Source: UBA817 sp049889215
GTDB taxonomy: Bacteria; Margulisbacteria; Marinamargulisbacteria; UBA817
Direction: 5' to 3'
Length of the DNA stretch: 64,000 nt
NCBI GenBank assembly: GCA_049889215.1
Contig: JBMHDV010000026.1
Location: 1 to 64,000, forward strand
In this document: one piece after another, positions 45,567-54,186 of the stretch
Numbering within the stretch: position 1 is the first letter of the stretch
How the letters are laid out: each line of letters begins with the position of its first letter
Program-made: the position numbers and the translations under genes
The notes under the pieces: generated by a model
Databases searched by the model: none
The model's input: the letters and a program-made list of their open reading frames with translations, nothing else
Told to the model about the DNA's origin: nothing

Positions 45567-46090
45567 TGGAATCGATACTTAAAGCTAAAGTAATTATTGA
45601 GCTTCTTGATGATAGAAAATACCCAGTTCTCTCATCTTTTTCTAATGATGATTTAACAAAACTTAATAACGTATCGTTAGAAGACCTGAATCAGTTAACT
45701 GCGTCTGATATTAATACCATAATTAATGATTTTCTAAAAAATGTTGAACAGAAGGCATCTGAGTTGAAACAGAGTGAGTTAGAAAAAGAGAAAAATATAA
45801 TCGAACAGCCAGTTCATTTGGAATCAACGTCTGTGACATCCCCGCCAGTGAATGTTGACCAAGAAACAGAGGTTATTGAAAAACCGTTGACGATCGAAGA
45901 GAAAATTCAGCAGCAACCCATTCAACTATTGGCATGTGCGGTTGCACAACTGGATTCCGAAAGAAAAGATCAATTGCTTTCACATCTATCAGAAGAGCAA
46001 AAAGTAGCGATTGAGTCGATAGAAGTTGAGAAAACACCTGTTACAAATCAGATTGTTCAAATTTTACTTTCTGAACTTGAATTAATCTAA
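45566..46090 (+). CDS. truncated FliG-like protein (N-terminal and middle-like domains only)
   Basis: A 174-residue soluble protein in the usual place of fliG. Residues about 5-60 follow the FliG N-domain pattern (AKVIIELLDDRKYPVLSSFS, then an acidic stretch and TIINDFLKNV). Residues about 105-150 resemble the FliG middle-domain repeat (IQQQPIQLLACAVAQLDSER, LLSHLSEEQKVAI). Between them is a disordered Glu/Pro/Val linker. The C-terminal domain with the charged torque helix of FliG is absent: the gene ends at an ordinary stop followed by a new promoter. AAAGGGA is 6 nt upstream of ATG. The assignment rests on pattern and position. Confidence 0.55.
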   Translation: MESILKAKVIIELLDDRKYPVLSSFSNDDLTKLNNVSLEDLNQLTASDINTIINDFLKNVEQKASELKQSELEKEKNIIEQPVHLESTSVTSPPVNVDQETEVIEKPLTIEEKIQQQPIQLLACAVAQLDSERKDQLLSHLSEEQKVAIESIEVEKTPVTNQIVQILLSELELI

Positions 46091-46095
46091 ATAAA

Positions 46096-46125
46096 TTGAT
46101 CAACGTATAATTCACATGCTAATAT
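46096..46125 (+). promoter_or_regulatory. extended -10 promoter before the polysaccharide export genes
   Basis: TTGATC (46096-46101), an 18-base spacer and TAATAT (46120-46125) preceded by TGC, the extended -10 pattern. It ends 10 nt before the ATG at 46136 with no Shine-Dalgarno, so the message would carry only a few leader bases. Confidence 0.5.
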
Positions 46126-46135
46126 TGGGGCATTC

Positions 46136-48508
46136 ATGCGATTAAATATTATTTTTTTACTGTTAACGGTTTCATCAGCAGTATTCTCTCAAAACCAGTT
46201 AATAAATCAAAATTTAAATCAGTTTACACCAGAGCAACAAGTTCTTGCTTCTCAATATTTATCTCAACTAAATACGACTCAAGGAGATTCTTTAAGTAGG
46301 ACGTTGGTTGAATCAAATGAAAATAGTCCAGCTAAAGTAGATGAAGTAAAAAAAGATGTTCCTAACTTGTCTTCATTAGAACAGCAATATAATGCAACTG
46401 ATATTCTAAATTCATTTAATATTAGTTTAGATCAAATGATTGAAGACCAAATGACGCCGATTAAACAGTTTGGTTACAATGTTTTTTCAACAAAATTTAA
46501 TGTTCCGATAAGTTCAAACCATGTACCAAAAAATTATTTGTTGCAAACAAATGATATTATGACGATTTTTATGTACGGAAAAAAAGAACAAGTAAATCAA
46601 TTTAAGTTGGATGAAGACGGAGCCATTTTTTTTCCAGGGATTGGTCCAATTACTGTTGGTGGATTAACGCTTAATAAAGCAAAGCAAGTTATCTTAAAAA
46701 AAGTTAATAAAAAGTTTGTAAATATTAATATCGATTTAAAATTAAATACCCAAAAAAAAGCGGCAATCGTAATTTCTGGTGACGTAAAATTGCCAGGAAC
46801 TTATTTTGTAAATAAATTTTCTTCGATTATTTCAGTAATTAGTAGCGCAAAAGGAGTAAATAAGACGGGTAGTTTGAGAAACCTTACATTACTTAAAACG
46901 AATGGAGAAAAAATTGAAATTGATATTTATGATTACTTGTTAAAAGACTCCAATATTAATTCAATATATTTTAATGATGGTGACATTTTATACGTTCCTA
47001 AAATTGGCGATACTGTAGCAATTAAAGGCCAAGTAAAACAACCAGGTATTTATGAAATTCTTCCAGGGGAATCAATACAGAATATCATTGATTTTGCATC
47101 AGGGTTTAATTTAAATGCATACAAGAATACCATTGCTATAAGTCGTCTCAATCATCGGTTTAAACGAACGGTCCTAGAAGTGCAATCTAAAAACCAGATT
47201 GAAATGACAAAGAAACTTAATAAAAAAGTTGTTCAGAATGGTGATGTTATCCAAATTTTTGAACGTTCAAATAAAGTTGAGAATTATGTTCGTGTACTAG
47301 GGCATGTTAATGTGCCCGCTCATTTAAGTTTTGAAAGTGGTATGACTTTAGGTGACGCAATATTTAAAGTTGAAGGTGCTAAAGACAGTGCTTATGATTT
47401 CATCCATATATATCGTTATGTATCTCAAACAGATAGAAAGTTGTTAAGAAAGCGCGTAAATGACAATTCATTCAAATTAAAAGCGCAAGATATTATTGTT
47501 GTGTATAGTGACGACGATCTGAAAGAAAAAGACTCAATAGAAATTACAGGCGAGGTCATTGATCCTGGTAAATACGTATATTTTAAAGAAATGACATTGT
47601 TTGACGCAATAATATTAGCTAAATTAAAGACCTTTGCAAGTGAAAGTCAAATCGAAGTTAGTCGTTTTAGTGGTGATTTTTCTTCCATCCTTTATTTTTC
47701 TCTTATTGAAGCAAAAAATGTATCTTTAAAACCTGGAGACAAAATTAATATAAAGTATGATAATTTAAAGGATCAGACAATTTCAATTGAACTCATTGGA
47801 GAGTTCGTCTTTCCTGGGAAGTATACTGTAAACAAAGGAACTAAGTTGGCTGATGTAATTCAAAAAGCAGGCGGTTATACAAATTCAGCCTATTTAAAAG
47901 CAGCAATATTTTCACGACAAAGTGTTAAGGAGTATGATGAGTTAGGACAAGAAAAAGTCATTGAAGATGAAAAACGTCGATTGATTTATGATCAATCACA
48001 TTTAGGCAGTTTATCAACAGACTCTCAAATTTCTTTTGGGGTTATGATGACCGCTAGACAAGAAGCTTTAAAATTCTTAGAACGTAAATCAAAGAGCACC
48101 GAAGGCCGTGTTGTTATTGATTTACACAGAGAGGACTTTATTCAAAGTGAAGATAATTTTAAGGTCCAAGACGGAGATAGGTTGGAAGTTCCAACACGCC
48201 CAGAATCCGTCCATTTAATTGGTGGTGTACAGCAGGGGATTTCTATGGCATATAACCCATCATTTAATACATATGATTATATTTCGAATGTAGGTGGATT
48301 TACTAAGTATGCAGATAAATCAAATATTTATGTCTTTAAGACTTCAGGACGAGTATTTCAAAATTATTCTAACATTGAACCGGGCGATATTATCTATGTT
48401 CCGGAAAAAGTCCGTATCAGTTTTAATTGGCTGCAATTCTTAACAAATATTACCTCCATTGTTTCTAACGCAGTTACTAGCATCGCATTGGTTAGGTCAT
48501 TGCAATAA
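46136..48508 (+). CDS. Wza-like polysaccharide export protein with multiple SLBB domains
   Basis: A 790-residue periplasmic/outer-membrane protein with signal peptide (FLLLTVSSAVFS, cleavage before QNQ). After a Gln/Asn-rich stretch, the poly-export domain starts near PKNYLLQTNDIMTIFMYGKK and is followed by about five SLBB-type repeats (for example ISGDVKLPGTYFVNKFSS, IKGQVKQPGIYEILPGES, ITGEVIDPGKYVYFKEMT, LIGEFVFPGKYTVNKGTK). It is about twice the length of Wza and has no lipobox cysteine. It likely forms or lines the export channel with the Wzz-like protein that follows. Confidence 0.88.
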   Translation: MRLNIIFLLLTVSSAVFSQNQLINQNLNQFTPEQQVLASQYLSQLNTTQGDSLSRTLVESNENSPAKVDEVKKDVPNLSSLEQQYNATDILNSFNISLDQMIEDQMTPIKQFGYNVFSTKFNVPISSNHVPKNYLLQTNDIMTIFMYGKKEQVNQFKLDEDGAIFFPGIGPITVGGLTLNKAKQVILKKVNKKFVNINIDLKLNTQKKAAIVISGDVKLPGTYFVNKFSSIISVISSAKGVNKTGSLRNLTLLKTNGEKIEIDIYDYLLKDSNINSIYFNDGDILYVPKIGDTVAIKGQVKQPGIYEILPGESIQNIIDFASGFNLNAYKNTIAISRLNHRFKRTVLEVQSKNQIEMTKKLNKKVVQNGDVIQIFERSNKVENYVRVLGHVNVPAHLSFESGMTLGDAIFKVEGAKDSAYDFIHIYRYVSQTDRKLLRKRVNDNSFKLKAQDIIVVYSDDDLKEKDSIEITGEVIDPGKYVYFKEMTLFDAIILAKLKTFASESQIEVSRFSGDFSSILYFSLIEAKNVSLKPGDKINIKYDNLKDQTISIELIGEFVFPGKYTVNKGTKLADVIQKAGGYTNSAYLKAAIFSRQSVKEYDELGQEKVIEDEKRRLIYDQSHLGSLSTDSQISFGVMMTARQEALKFLERKSKSTEGRVVIDLHREDFIQSEDNFKVQDGDRLEVPTRPESVHLIGGVQQGISMAYNPSFNTYDYISNVGGFTKYADKSNIYVFKTSGRVFQNYSNIEPGDIIYVPEKVRISFNWLQFLTNITSIVSNAVTSIALVRSLQ

Positions 48509-48512
48509 TAAA

Positions 48513-49241
48513 ATGGATAATAGATTGGAAACAATTGATGATGAAATAGATTTGATGCCATTTTTAAGGCATATAATTAAGCACATTCATTATTTTATTT
48601 TTGGCATTTTTTTAGCATCATTTTTAGCTGTGATTTTATTTTTCGTGTTGCCTAAATCTTACAAAGCATCCACATCATTTATTCTTCCTCAAACAACAAT
48701 GGATTCTTCATCTGGTTTATTATCGCAATTTGGTTTTTTCTCATCTACGCTATCTTCAGCCCAATCGGGTACATATATAGAGTTTATTATGCCAGTCTTT
48801 AATTCAAATCGAATTAAGACTCACGTAGCCTCCAAATTATTAAGCCAAGATATTATTCCATTGGATAGTAATGAGGTGTTGCTTGATCATAATGAAAAAG
48901 TAGAATTAATAAAAACCCAGTTAAGTTTGTCAAAAAAAAGTGTGACTTTAATAAAAGAGGAAGGGGTGTACATAATTTCATATGAAAATGAAAATCAAGA
49001 CTTAATTTTACCTGTATTAAATGCTTACCTTAATTCATTAATTGAATTAAATGAAGAATTAAATATTGATTCGGATAGAATTCAAATCATTCCCCTGGAT
49101 GCAGCAATTTATCCGGAACATCAATATGCCCCAAATTTACAAAAACTATTTCTGATCTTGAACATTGCATTTTTAATAATTATATTTTTGTGGTTAATTA
49201 TTCAAAAGTCCAGCCATTCAGATTTAAGAGAAAATCAATAA
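48513..49241 (+). CDS. Wzz-type polysaccharide chain-length/co-polymerase protein
   Basis: A 242-residue inner-membrane protein: N-terminal helix (YFIFGIFLASFLAVILFFVL), periplasmic helical domain, C-terminal helix (KLFLILNIAFLIIIFLWLII). PKSYKASTSFILPQT after helix 1 is the Wzz motif. There is no C-terminal kinase. The start at 48513 is the Met before the acidic cytoplasmic N terminus, 4 bp after the stop of the export gene; an upstream ATG at 48459 would overlap that gene. Confidence 0.88.
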   Translation: MDNRLETIDDEIDLMPFLRHIIKHIHYFIFGIFLASFLAVILFFVLPKSYKASTSFILPQTTMDSSSGLLSQFGFFSSTLSSAQSGTYIEFIMPVFNSNRIKTHVASKLLSQDIIPLDSNEVLLDHNEKVELIKTQLSLSKKSVTLIKEEGVYIISYENENQDLILPVLNAYLNSLIELNEELNIDSDRIQIIPLDAAIYPEHQYAPNLQKLFLILNIAFLIIIFLWLIIQKSSHSDLRENQ

Positions 49242-49256
49242 TTTAGATTAATTACT

Positions 49257-49317
49257 TTTTGGATATTCCCAGATGGTTAATTTACCTATCTGGCAAGTGA
49301 TGTAATCATATCCAAAA
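49257..49317. ncRNA. possible structured RNA element downstream of the wzz-like gene
   Basis: TTTTGGATAT (49257-49266) and ATATCCAAAA (49308-49317) are a perfect 10-bp inverted repeat. Inside it, CCAGAT-GGT (49269-49277) pairs with ACC-T-ATCTGG (49284-49293), nine pairs with one bulged T. The nested stems make a 61-nt fold with one asymmetric internal strand (49294-49307). No T run follows, so it is not a simple terminator. It could be an RNA regulator, a processing site or a DNA-level site. Confidence 0.4.
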
Positions 49318-49543
49318 TTATTTCCAATAGTGCTCATCGAAGAGTTGTTACAATCCAAATCCATTAACGGCAATGGTGGTTACTTTGTTAAAAAGCAAGC
49401 TGTAAATTCTGTTGATAGATACTGAACCCCCGCAAAACTAACACCATTTTCACTTAATATTGATTTATTATTATTTCTTAAACAATGACATTTGTTTCAA
49501 ATAAACATTTACAATTTTTATATATTGAATTCGAACAGTGTAA

Positions 49544-49572
49544 TTGTTAATAACTGAAATCTTGTGTATTCT
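49544..49572 (+). promoter_or_regulatory. promoter of the pseudaminic acid operon
   Basis: TTGTTA (49544-49549), a 17-base spacer and TATTCT (49567-49572) end 7 nt before the pseB ATG at 49580. No Shine-Dalgarno is present, giving a predicted leader of about one base. Confidence 0.55.
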
Positions 49573-49579
49573 AGAAAAA

Positions 49580-50590
49580 ATGATAAACAATAAGACAATC
49601 TTAATTACCGGTGGAACAGGTTCTTTTGGCAAGGCTTTTATAAAATATCTTTTAAGTAACCATAGTCCAAAAAAGGTTATTGTATTTTCTAGAGATGAAC
49701 TAAAGCAATACGAGATGCAGCAAGAGTTTAACCATCCATGCATGAGGTACTTTATTGGGGATGTAAGAGATGGTGAGCGATTAAAGCGAGCTTGTGAAGG
49801 TGTCGACTTTATCATTCATGCTGCAGCATTAAAGCAGGTGCCTGCCGCAGAATATAACCCTTTTGAGGCCATTAAAACAAATGTTGTTGGTGCTGAAAAT
49901 GTTATCCAAGCAGCATTAGAAAACAATGTGTCAAAAGTGGTGGCGCTATCTACAGATAAGGCTGCTGCGCCAATAAACTTGTATGGGGCCACGAAGTTAT
50001 GTTCTGATAAATTATTCATTGCAGCAAATAATGTTGTAGGTAGTAGAGACTTAAAGTTTTCAGTTGTACGATACGGGAATGTCATGGGGTCTAGAGGTTC
50101 GGTTATTCCTTTCTTTTTATCTAAACAACACGAAAAAAAATTGCCTGTAACTGATAAGCGCATGACGCGTTTTAATATTTCTTTAATTGATGGTGTTATG
50201 TTAGTAATGTTTGCATTGGAAAATTCAATTGGTTCTGAGGTTTTTGTGCCAAAAATTCCATCGTATCGCATTACTGATATTGTTGAAGCGATTTCTCCAA
50301 ACGCTGAAATTGAAATTATTGGAATTCGTCCAGGTGAAAAATTGCATGAAGAAATGATTACGGTGCATGATTCATTACTAACTTTAGATATTGGTAATAA
50401 TTATATTCTTGTCCCTGGTGAGTTAGAAAAGTATTTATCTCACTATAAGGGGGCATTACCTATGGAATATGGGTTTTCTTACAATTCAAAAGATAATGAT
50501 TATTTTTTAACTGTAGACGAGATTCGCCAAGAGATAAAGCAGCATGTCGATAAAGAATTCGGTATTGAAGAAATTCCTGCCGTACGGTAA
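49580..50590 (+). CDS. pseB: UDP-N-acetylglucosamine 4,6-dehydratase (inverting), PseB
   Basis: The first enzyme of pseudaminic acid synthesis (336 residues), an extended SDR with NAD(P)-binding GGTGSFGKAF, catalytic STDKAAAP and YGATK, and the family-typical HAAALKQVPAAEYNP and RYGNVMGSRGSVIPFF. I start it at MINNKTILITGG (49580); an ATG at 49544 coincides with the -35 box. Its end overlaps pseC by up to 47 bp. Confidence 0.93.
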   Translation: MINNKTILITGGTGSFGKAFIKYLLSNHSPKKVIVFSRDELKQYEMQQEFNHPCMRYFIGDVRDGERLKRACEGVDFIIHAAALKQVPAAEYNPFEAIKTNVVGAENVIQAALENNVSKVVALSTDKAAAPINLYGATKLCSDKLFIAANNVVGSRDLKFSVVRYGNVMGSRGSVIPFFLSKQHEKKLPVTDKRMTRFNISLIDGVMLVMFALENSIGSEVFVPKIPSYRITDIVEAISPNAEIEIIGIRPGEKLHEEMITVHDSLLTLDIGNNYILVPGELEKYLSHYKGALPMEYGFSYNSKDNDYFLTVDEIRQEIKQHVDKEFGIEEIPAVR

Positions 50591-51707
50591 ACAATCGATT
50601 GATCAAGATGATGTTGATGCAGTTGTAAAAGTATTAACATCGGATTTTTTAACTCAAGGACCAACGGTAGCTCAATTTGAAAATGAGTTTAAAGCTAAAG
50701 TTGGGGCTAATTATGCAATAGCTGTGTCTAATGGGACGGCTGCATTGCATTTATCATTAATCGCACTTGGTATTGGACCAGGTGATGAAGTTATAACAAC
50801 CCCGAATTCATTTTTAGCCACATCGAATGCAATACTATATGTTGGTGCAACCCCGGTATTTGTTGACATTGAGATGGATCAATTTGGAATTGACTCTGAA
50901 AAGATTGAAGCTGCAATCACAAAAAATACAAAAGCAATTATTCCCGTTCACTTCGCTGGTTTTCCAGTCAACTTAGAAAAAATTCAGCAGATTGCAAAAA
51001 AACATAACTTAAAGGTTATTGAAGATTCTTGTCATGCGCTGGGTGCATCGTATAAGAAAAGCTTAATTGGAAGTTGCAACTATTCTGATTGTTCAACCTT
51101 TAGTTTTCACCCGGTGAAGCACATTGCAACAGGTGAAGGCGGCATGATTACCACAAACTCTAGCGATGTATACCAGAAATTATTAATGTTACGAACGCAT
51201 GGTGTTACAAAAGATAGCAATCAACTAACTCAGAATCCTGGGCCCTGGTATTATGAGATGCAGTCACTGGGCTTTAATTATAGAATGACGGATATTCAAG
51301 CAGCGCTGGGTTGTTCGCAATTGAAAAAATTAGCAGGCTTTGTGACGCGTCGTCGTGAAATTGCCAAACAGTATGATACAGCTTTTAGCGATTGCAATTG
51401 GATTCAGCCAATAAATGAACAGGATCATTATCAATCATCGTATCACTTATATGTGGTTCAAATTAATTTTGAAACAATTGGAAAAACAAGAGCCGAAGTA
51501 ATGACGATACTTAGAGATAACGGAGTTGGAACACAAGTTCATTATATACCTATTGTTGATCAACCGTATTACAAAGAATATGTTAATGTGACTGGTAATT
51601 TTAATAATTGCCGAACGTATTACAAACAGGCATTAAGTTTGCCGATGTTTCCATTGATGGATGATGGTGATGTAGAAGCCGTTATTAAAGCACTGAAATC
51701 TATTTAA
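50544..51707 (+). CDS. pseC: UDP-4-amino-sugar aminotransferase, PseC
   Basis: A DegT/DnrJ/EryC1-family PLP aminotransferase (387 residues) that adds the 4-amino group to the PseB product. Motifs: SDFLTQGPTVAQFENEF, AVSNGTAALHLSLIALG, VHFAGFP, EDSCHALGA and the PLP lysine in STFSFHPVKHIATGEGG. Homologues start at about the LPYGKQSID position, so translation may begin at the TTG at 50565 or CTG at 50577 rather than the ATG at 50544 inside pseB. Confidence 0.92.
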   Translation: MSIKNSVLKKFLPYGKQSIDQDDVDAVVKVLTSDFLTQGPTVAQFENEFKAKVGANYAIAVSNGTAALHLSLIALGIGPGDEVITTPNSFLATSNAILYVGATPVFVDIEMDQFGIDSEKIEAAITKNTKAIIPVHFAGFPVNLEKIQQIAKKHNLKVIEDSCHALGASYKKSLIGSCNYSDCSTFSFHPVKHIATGEGGMITTNSSDVYQKLLMLRTHGVTKDSNQLTQNPGPWYYEMQSLGFNYRMTDIQAALGCSQLKKLAGFVTRRREIAKQYDTAFSDCNWIQPINEQDHYQSSYHLYVVQINFETIGKTRAEVMTILRDNGVGTQVHYIPIVDQPYYKEYVNVTGNFNNCRTYYKQALSLPMFPLMDDGDVEAVIKALKSI

Positions 51708-51708
51708 A

Positions 51709-52446
51709 ATGGCGGGTTTAATTACAATAATTCAAGCACGAATGGGATCTAGCCGATTGCCTGGCAAAGTTTTGATGCCACTAATTGATGAATTCTCATC
51801 ACTCGAATGCATGATTAACCGAGTCTTGCAGTCAAAATATATTAGTCGGGATAACTTAATTATTGCAACATCAGAATTGCCTCAAAATGAGAAAATTAAT
51901 AAAGAGTGTTTTAAGTTGGGGGTTAAATGTTTTAGAGGCAGTGAGAACAATGTGTTGAAACGATTTTATGATGCCACTAAAATGGTTTCAGGAAATATCG
52001 AATACATTATTCGTTTAACAGCCGATTGCCCTTTGCATGATCCAAACGTCATTGATTCTTTTTTAGATTATTTTTTTATTAATAAGGTTGATTATATGAG
52101 TAATACTGCCATTCGATCTTTTCCAAAAGGACTAGATATCGAAATTATGACTAAAAAGTCACTGGAGATTGCATATCAAAACGCAGCATTGGATTCCGAA
52201 AAAGAACATGTAACGCCGTATATTAGAAACAACCCAGACCAGTTTAAAATTGGCAATTTTACGAATGATATTGATTTGTCTCATCATCGCTGGACACTTG
52301 ATTATGAAGACGATTACAAAATGATGTGTGCAGTTTATAAAGAGCTTTATCCAGAAAACCCTAATTTTAAGATGATGGATGTTGTGAAATTATTAGAAGA
52401 ACGAACTGATATTTATGAAATTACTGCCCATTTGCCAAGAGATTAA
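51709..52446 (+). CDS. pseF: CMP-pseudaminic acid cytidylyltransferase (PseF/SpsF family)
   Basis: A 245-residue nucleotidyltransferase that activates the nonulosonic acid with CTP. IIQARMGSSRLPGKVLMPL at the N terminus is the nucleotide-binding signature of the SpsF/PseF branch; IRLTADCPLHDP carries the metal-binding aspartate. HRWTLDYEDDYKMM is also family-typical. It follows pseC by 1 bp and overlaps pseG as TAATG. Confidence 0.88.
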   Translation: MAGLITIIQARMGSSRLPGKVLMPLIDEFSSLECMINRVLQSKYISRDNLIIATSELPQNEKINKECFKLGVKCFRGSENNVLKRFYDATKMVSGNIEYIIRLTADCPLHDPNVIDSFLDYFFINKVDYMSNTAIRSFPKGLDIEIMTKKSLEIAYQNAALDSEKEHVTPYIRNNPDQFKIGNFTNDIDLSHHRWTLDYEDDYKMMCAVYKELYPENPNFKMMDVVKLLEERTDIYEITAHLPRD

Positions 52447-53465
52447 TGACTAAGAAAATACTCGTCCGTGTTGATGCTTCAATAGAAATAGGTGCCGGGC
52501 ATTTTGTAAGACAGCTCGCTTTTGCACAGCTACTAATAGATGAGAGATTTGATGTTTATTTTTTTACAAAAACAACTCAAAAAGAATTGATAAATCAAGC
52601 CATAGAGGAAGGTGTTCATATTCAAACACTAGCAAGCTCAATGAGTATTGAAGCGGATGCACAAGAAACTGTAGCCTATGCCAAAAAGATAAATGCGCAT
52701 TGGGTGATTTTGGATGGGTATTCATTTGTTACCGACTACCAACAAACACTTAAAGATGAGGGACTAAAACTATTGTGTGTGGATGATATGGCTCATTGTC
52801 ATTTTGTTGCAGATATTGTGCTAAATCAAAATACAACAGATGGCCGTATTTATTCTAAAGAGCCCTACACGCAATTATTAATGGGACCAGAATTTGCCCT
52901 ACTTCGACGGGAGTTTCGATTATTTGAATCTAAAAAAGTAATTAGAAATGAAATTAAAGACATTATGATTACAATGGGTGGATCGGATGAAAAAAATATG
53001 ACAGAAACTATTTTGAAATGGCTATTGAGATTGCCAGAATTAAATGGTGTCCGCTGTCATATTGTTTTGGGAAGTTTAAACCCATATAAAGATTTGATTA
53101 GCGCCTTAATTAGTCAATCAAATTTAGATGGGAAAATTTACACATCATTATCGGCCAAAGAGATGTTGAATTTAATGCAGAGCGTTGATTTTGCCATTAC
53201 TGCAGCAGGTTCAACAGTATGGGAATATATGAAGGTTGGGGTGCCATTTGTATCTATTAAACTTTTTGACAATCAAAAGCTTGTAAGTGATACAATAATC
53301 AATAATTTACAAGGGTATGTATTACCACAAGTGAAATATGATTGTTTAAGAAAGGGAGTTAATTTAATGTTTGATTTTAAAATTAGATCTAATATGTCTT
53401 TTCAGCAAAGTATAATATCTAATTCAATGAAAAATAGAGTTGTGCTTAATTTATTATGTCTTTAA
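52446..53465 (+). CDS. pseG: UDP-sugar hydrolase PseG
   Basis: A 339-residue GT-B-like hydrolase that removes UDP from the diacylated altropyranose intermediate. Typical motifs are RVDASIEIGAGHFVRQLAFA, the catalytic histidine in GAGHFVR, DDMAHCHFVADIVLNQN, MGGSDEKNMT and AITAAGSTVWEYMKVGVP. It ends in a 10-bp overlap with the formyltransferase gene. Confidence 0.92.
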   Translation: MTKKILVRVDASIEIGAGHFVRQLAFAQLLIDERFDVYFFTKTTQKELINQAIEEGVHIQTLASSMSIEADAQETVAYAKKINAHWVILDGYSFVTDYQQTLKDEGLKLLCVDDMAHCHFVADIVLNQNTTDGRIYSKEPYTQLLMGPEFALLRREFRLFESKKVIRNEIKDIMITMGGSDEKNMTETILKWLLRLPELNGVRCHIVLGSLNPYKDLISALISQSNLDGKIYTSLSAKEMLNLMQSVDFAITAAGSTVWEYMKVGVPFVSIKLFDNQKLVSDTIINNLQGYVLPQVKYDCLRKGVNLMFDFKIRSNMSFQQSIISNSMKNRVVLNLLCL

Positions 53466-54100
53466 AAATTCAAATTATAGTTGATAATGAAAGCTGGATT
53501 ATACCTTTTGCAAAAAAGTTGAATTCAAGTTTATGCAAACACAATTATATATCAAGTTTTATTAATAGTGTTGATCTAATTGAAGATGGTGATATTTTAT
53601 TTTTATTAGGGTGCCATAGTATATTAACACATGACATTTTGAAAAAAAATAAACATAATATTGTTGTTCATGAAAGCGATTTGCCCAAAGGTAAGGGCTG
53701 GTCGCCAATGACCTGGCAAATTTTAGAAGGGAAAAGTGAAATCCCTATAACTTTATTTGAGGCAGCTGAGAAAGTAGATGCCGGTGATATCTACATAAAA
53801 GACAAAATAGAACTAGATGGAACAGAGCTAATAAAAGACTGGCAATCAAAGCTTGGTAATAAAACAATAGAATTATGTAAAGAGTTTTTATTTAAATTTC
53901 CAAATAAGCTTGACCCAAAACCGCAAGATAAAATAAATGGTAATTATTACCCAAGAAGAACACCCCAAAATAGTGAATTAGATGTTAATAAATCAATTGC
54001 TGATCAATTTAATCTTTTAAGAACTGTTGATAATGATAAGTATCCAGCATTCTTTAAATATAAAGGGTGTCAATATGAAATTAAAATTACAAAAAAATAG
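53456..54100 (+). CDS. sugar N-formyltransferase-like protein
   Basis: A 214-residue protein of the formyltransferase fold (methionyl-tRNA formyltransferase and ArnA-type relatives). VVHESDLPKGKGWSPMTWQI and ITLFEAAEKVDAGDIYIKDK correspond to the active-site loop, with H and D of the N-H-D triad; the Asn position reads Val. The second half has PRRTPQNSELD, matching FMT-type proteins. Located right after pseG, it probably formylates an amino group of the nonulosonic acid precursor, where PseH would acetylate. Confidence 0.8.
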   Translation: MSLKIQIIVDNESWIIPFAKKLNSSLCKHNYISSFINSVDLIEDGDILFLLGCHSILTHDILKKNKHNIVVHESDLPKGKGWSPMTWQILEGKSEIPITLFEAAEKVDAGDIYIKDKIELDGTELIKDWQSKLGNKTIELCKEFLFKFPNKLDPKPQDKINGNYYPRRTPQNSELDVNKSIADQFNLLRTVDNDKYPAFFKYKGCQYEIKITKK

Positions 54101-54115
54101 TATTGTTATCAATAC
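54100..54115. repeat. short hairpin between formyltransferase and ACP genes
   Basis: GTATTG-TTAT-CAATAC is a perfect 6-bp stem directly at the stop codon of the formyltransferase gene. A T8 run appears at 54135-54142 but is separated from it, so it is a poor terminator candidate. Confidence 0.3.
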
Positions 54116-54186
54116 ATTGGTTTAAACAAACTAGTTTTTTTTAAGTATTGAATGTATGATATATTGGAAATTATAGGAGTATCTAC

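Larger units (their letters stand above)
49242..49579. other. 338-bp intergenic region between wzz-like gene and pseB
   Basis: No open frame of note. It holds a structured element (49257-49317) and the pseB promoter (49544-49572), listed separately. CCATT-AACGGC-AATGG near 49361-49376 is a further small hairpin. The stretch from about 49380 to 49540 shows nothing definite. Confidence 0.6.

Noticed and set aside
35774..46090. Injectisome (non-flagellar type III secretion) instead of flagellar genes
   Set aside because: P ring, L ring, FlgA, FlgG and FliA are flagellar and not part of injectisomes; no secretin is present.
49471..49815. Minus-strand frame over the pseB start
   Set aside because: It runs antisense through pseB and its promoter, with no domain or ribosome site.
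54100..54142. Terminator after the formyltransferase gene
   Set aside because: The 6-bp hairpin and the T8 run are about 20 bases apart, so they do not form a standard terminator.
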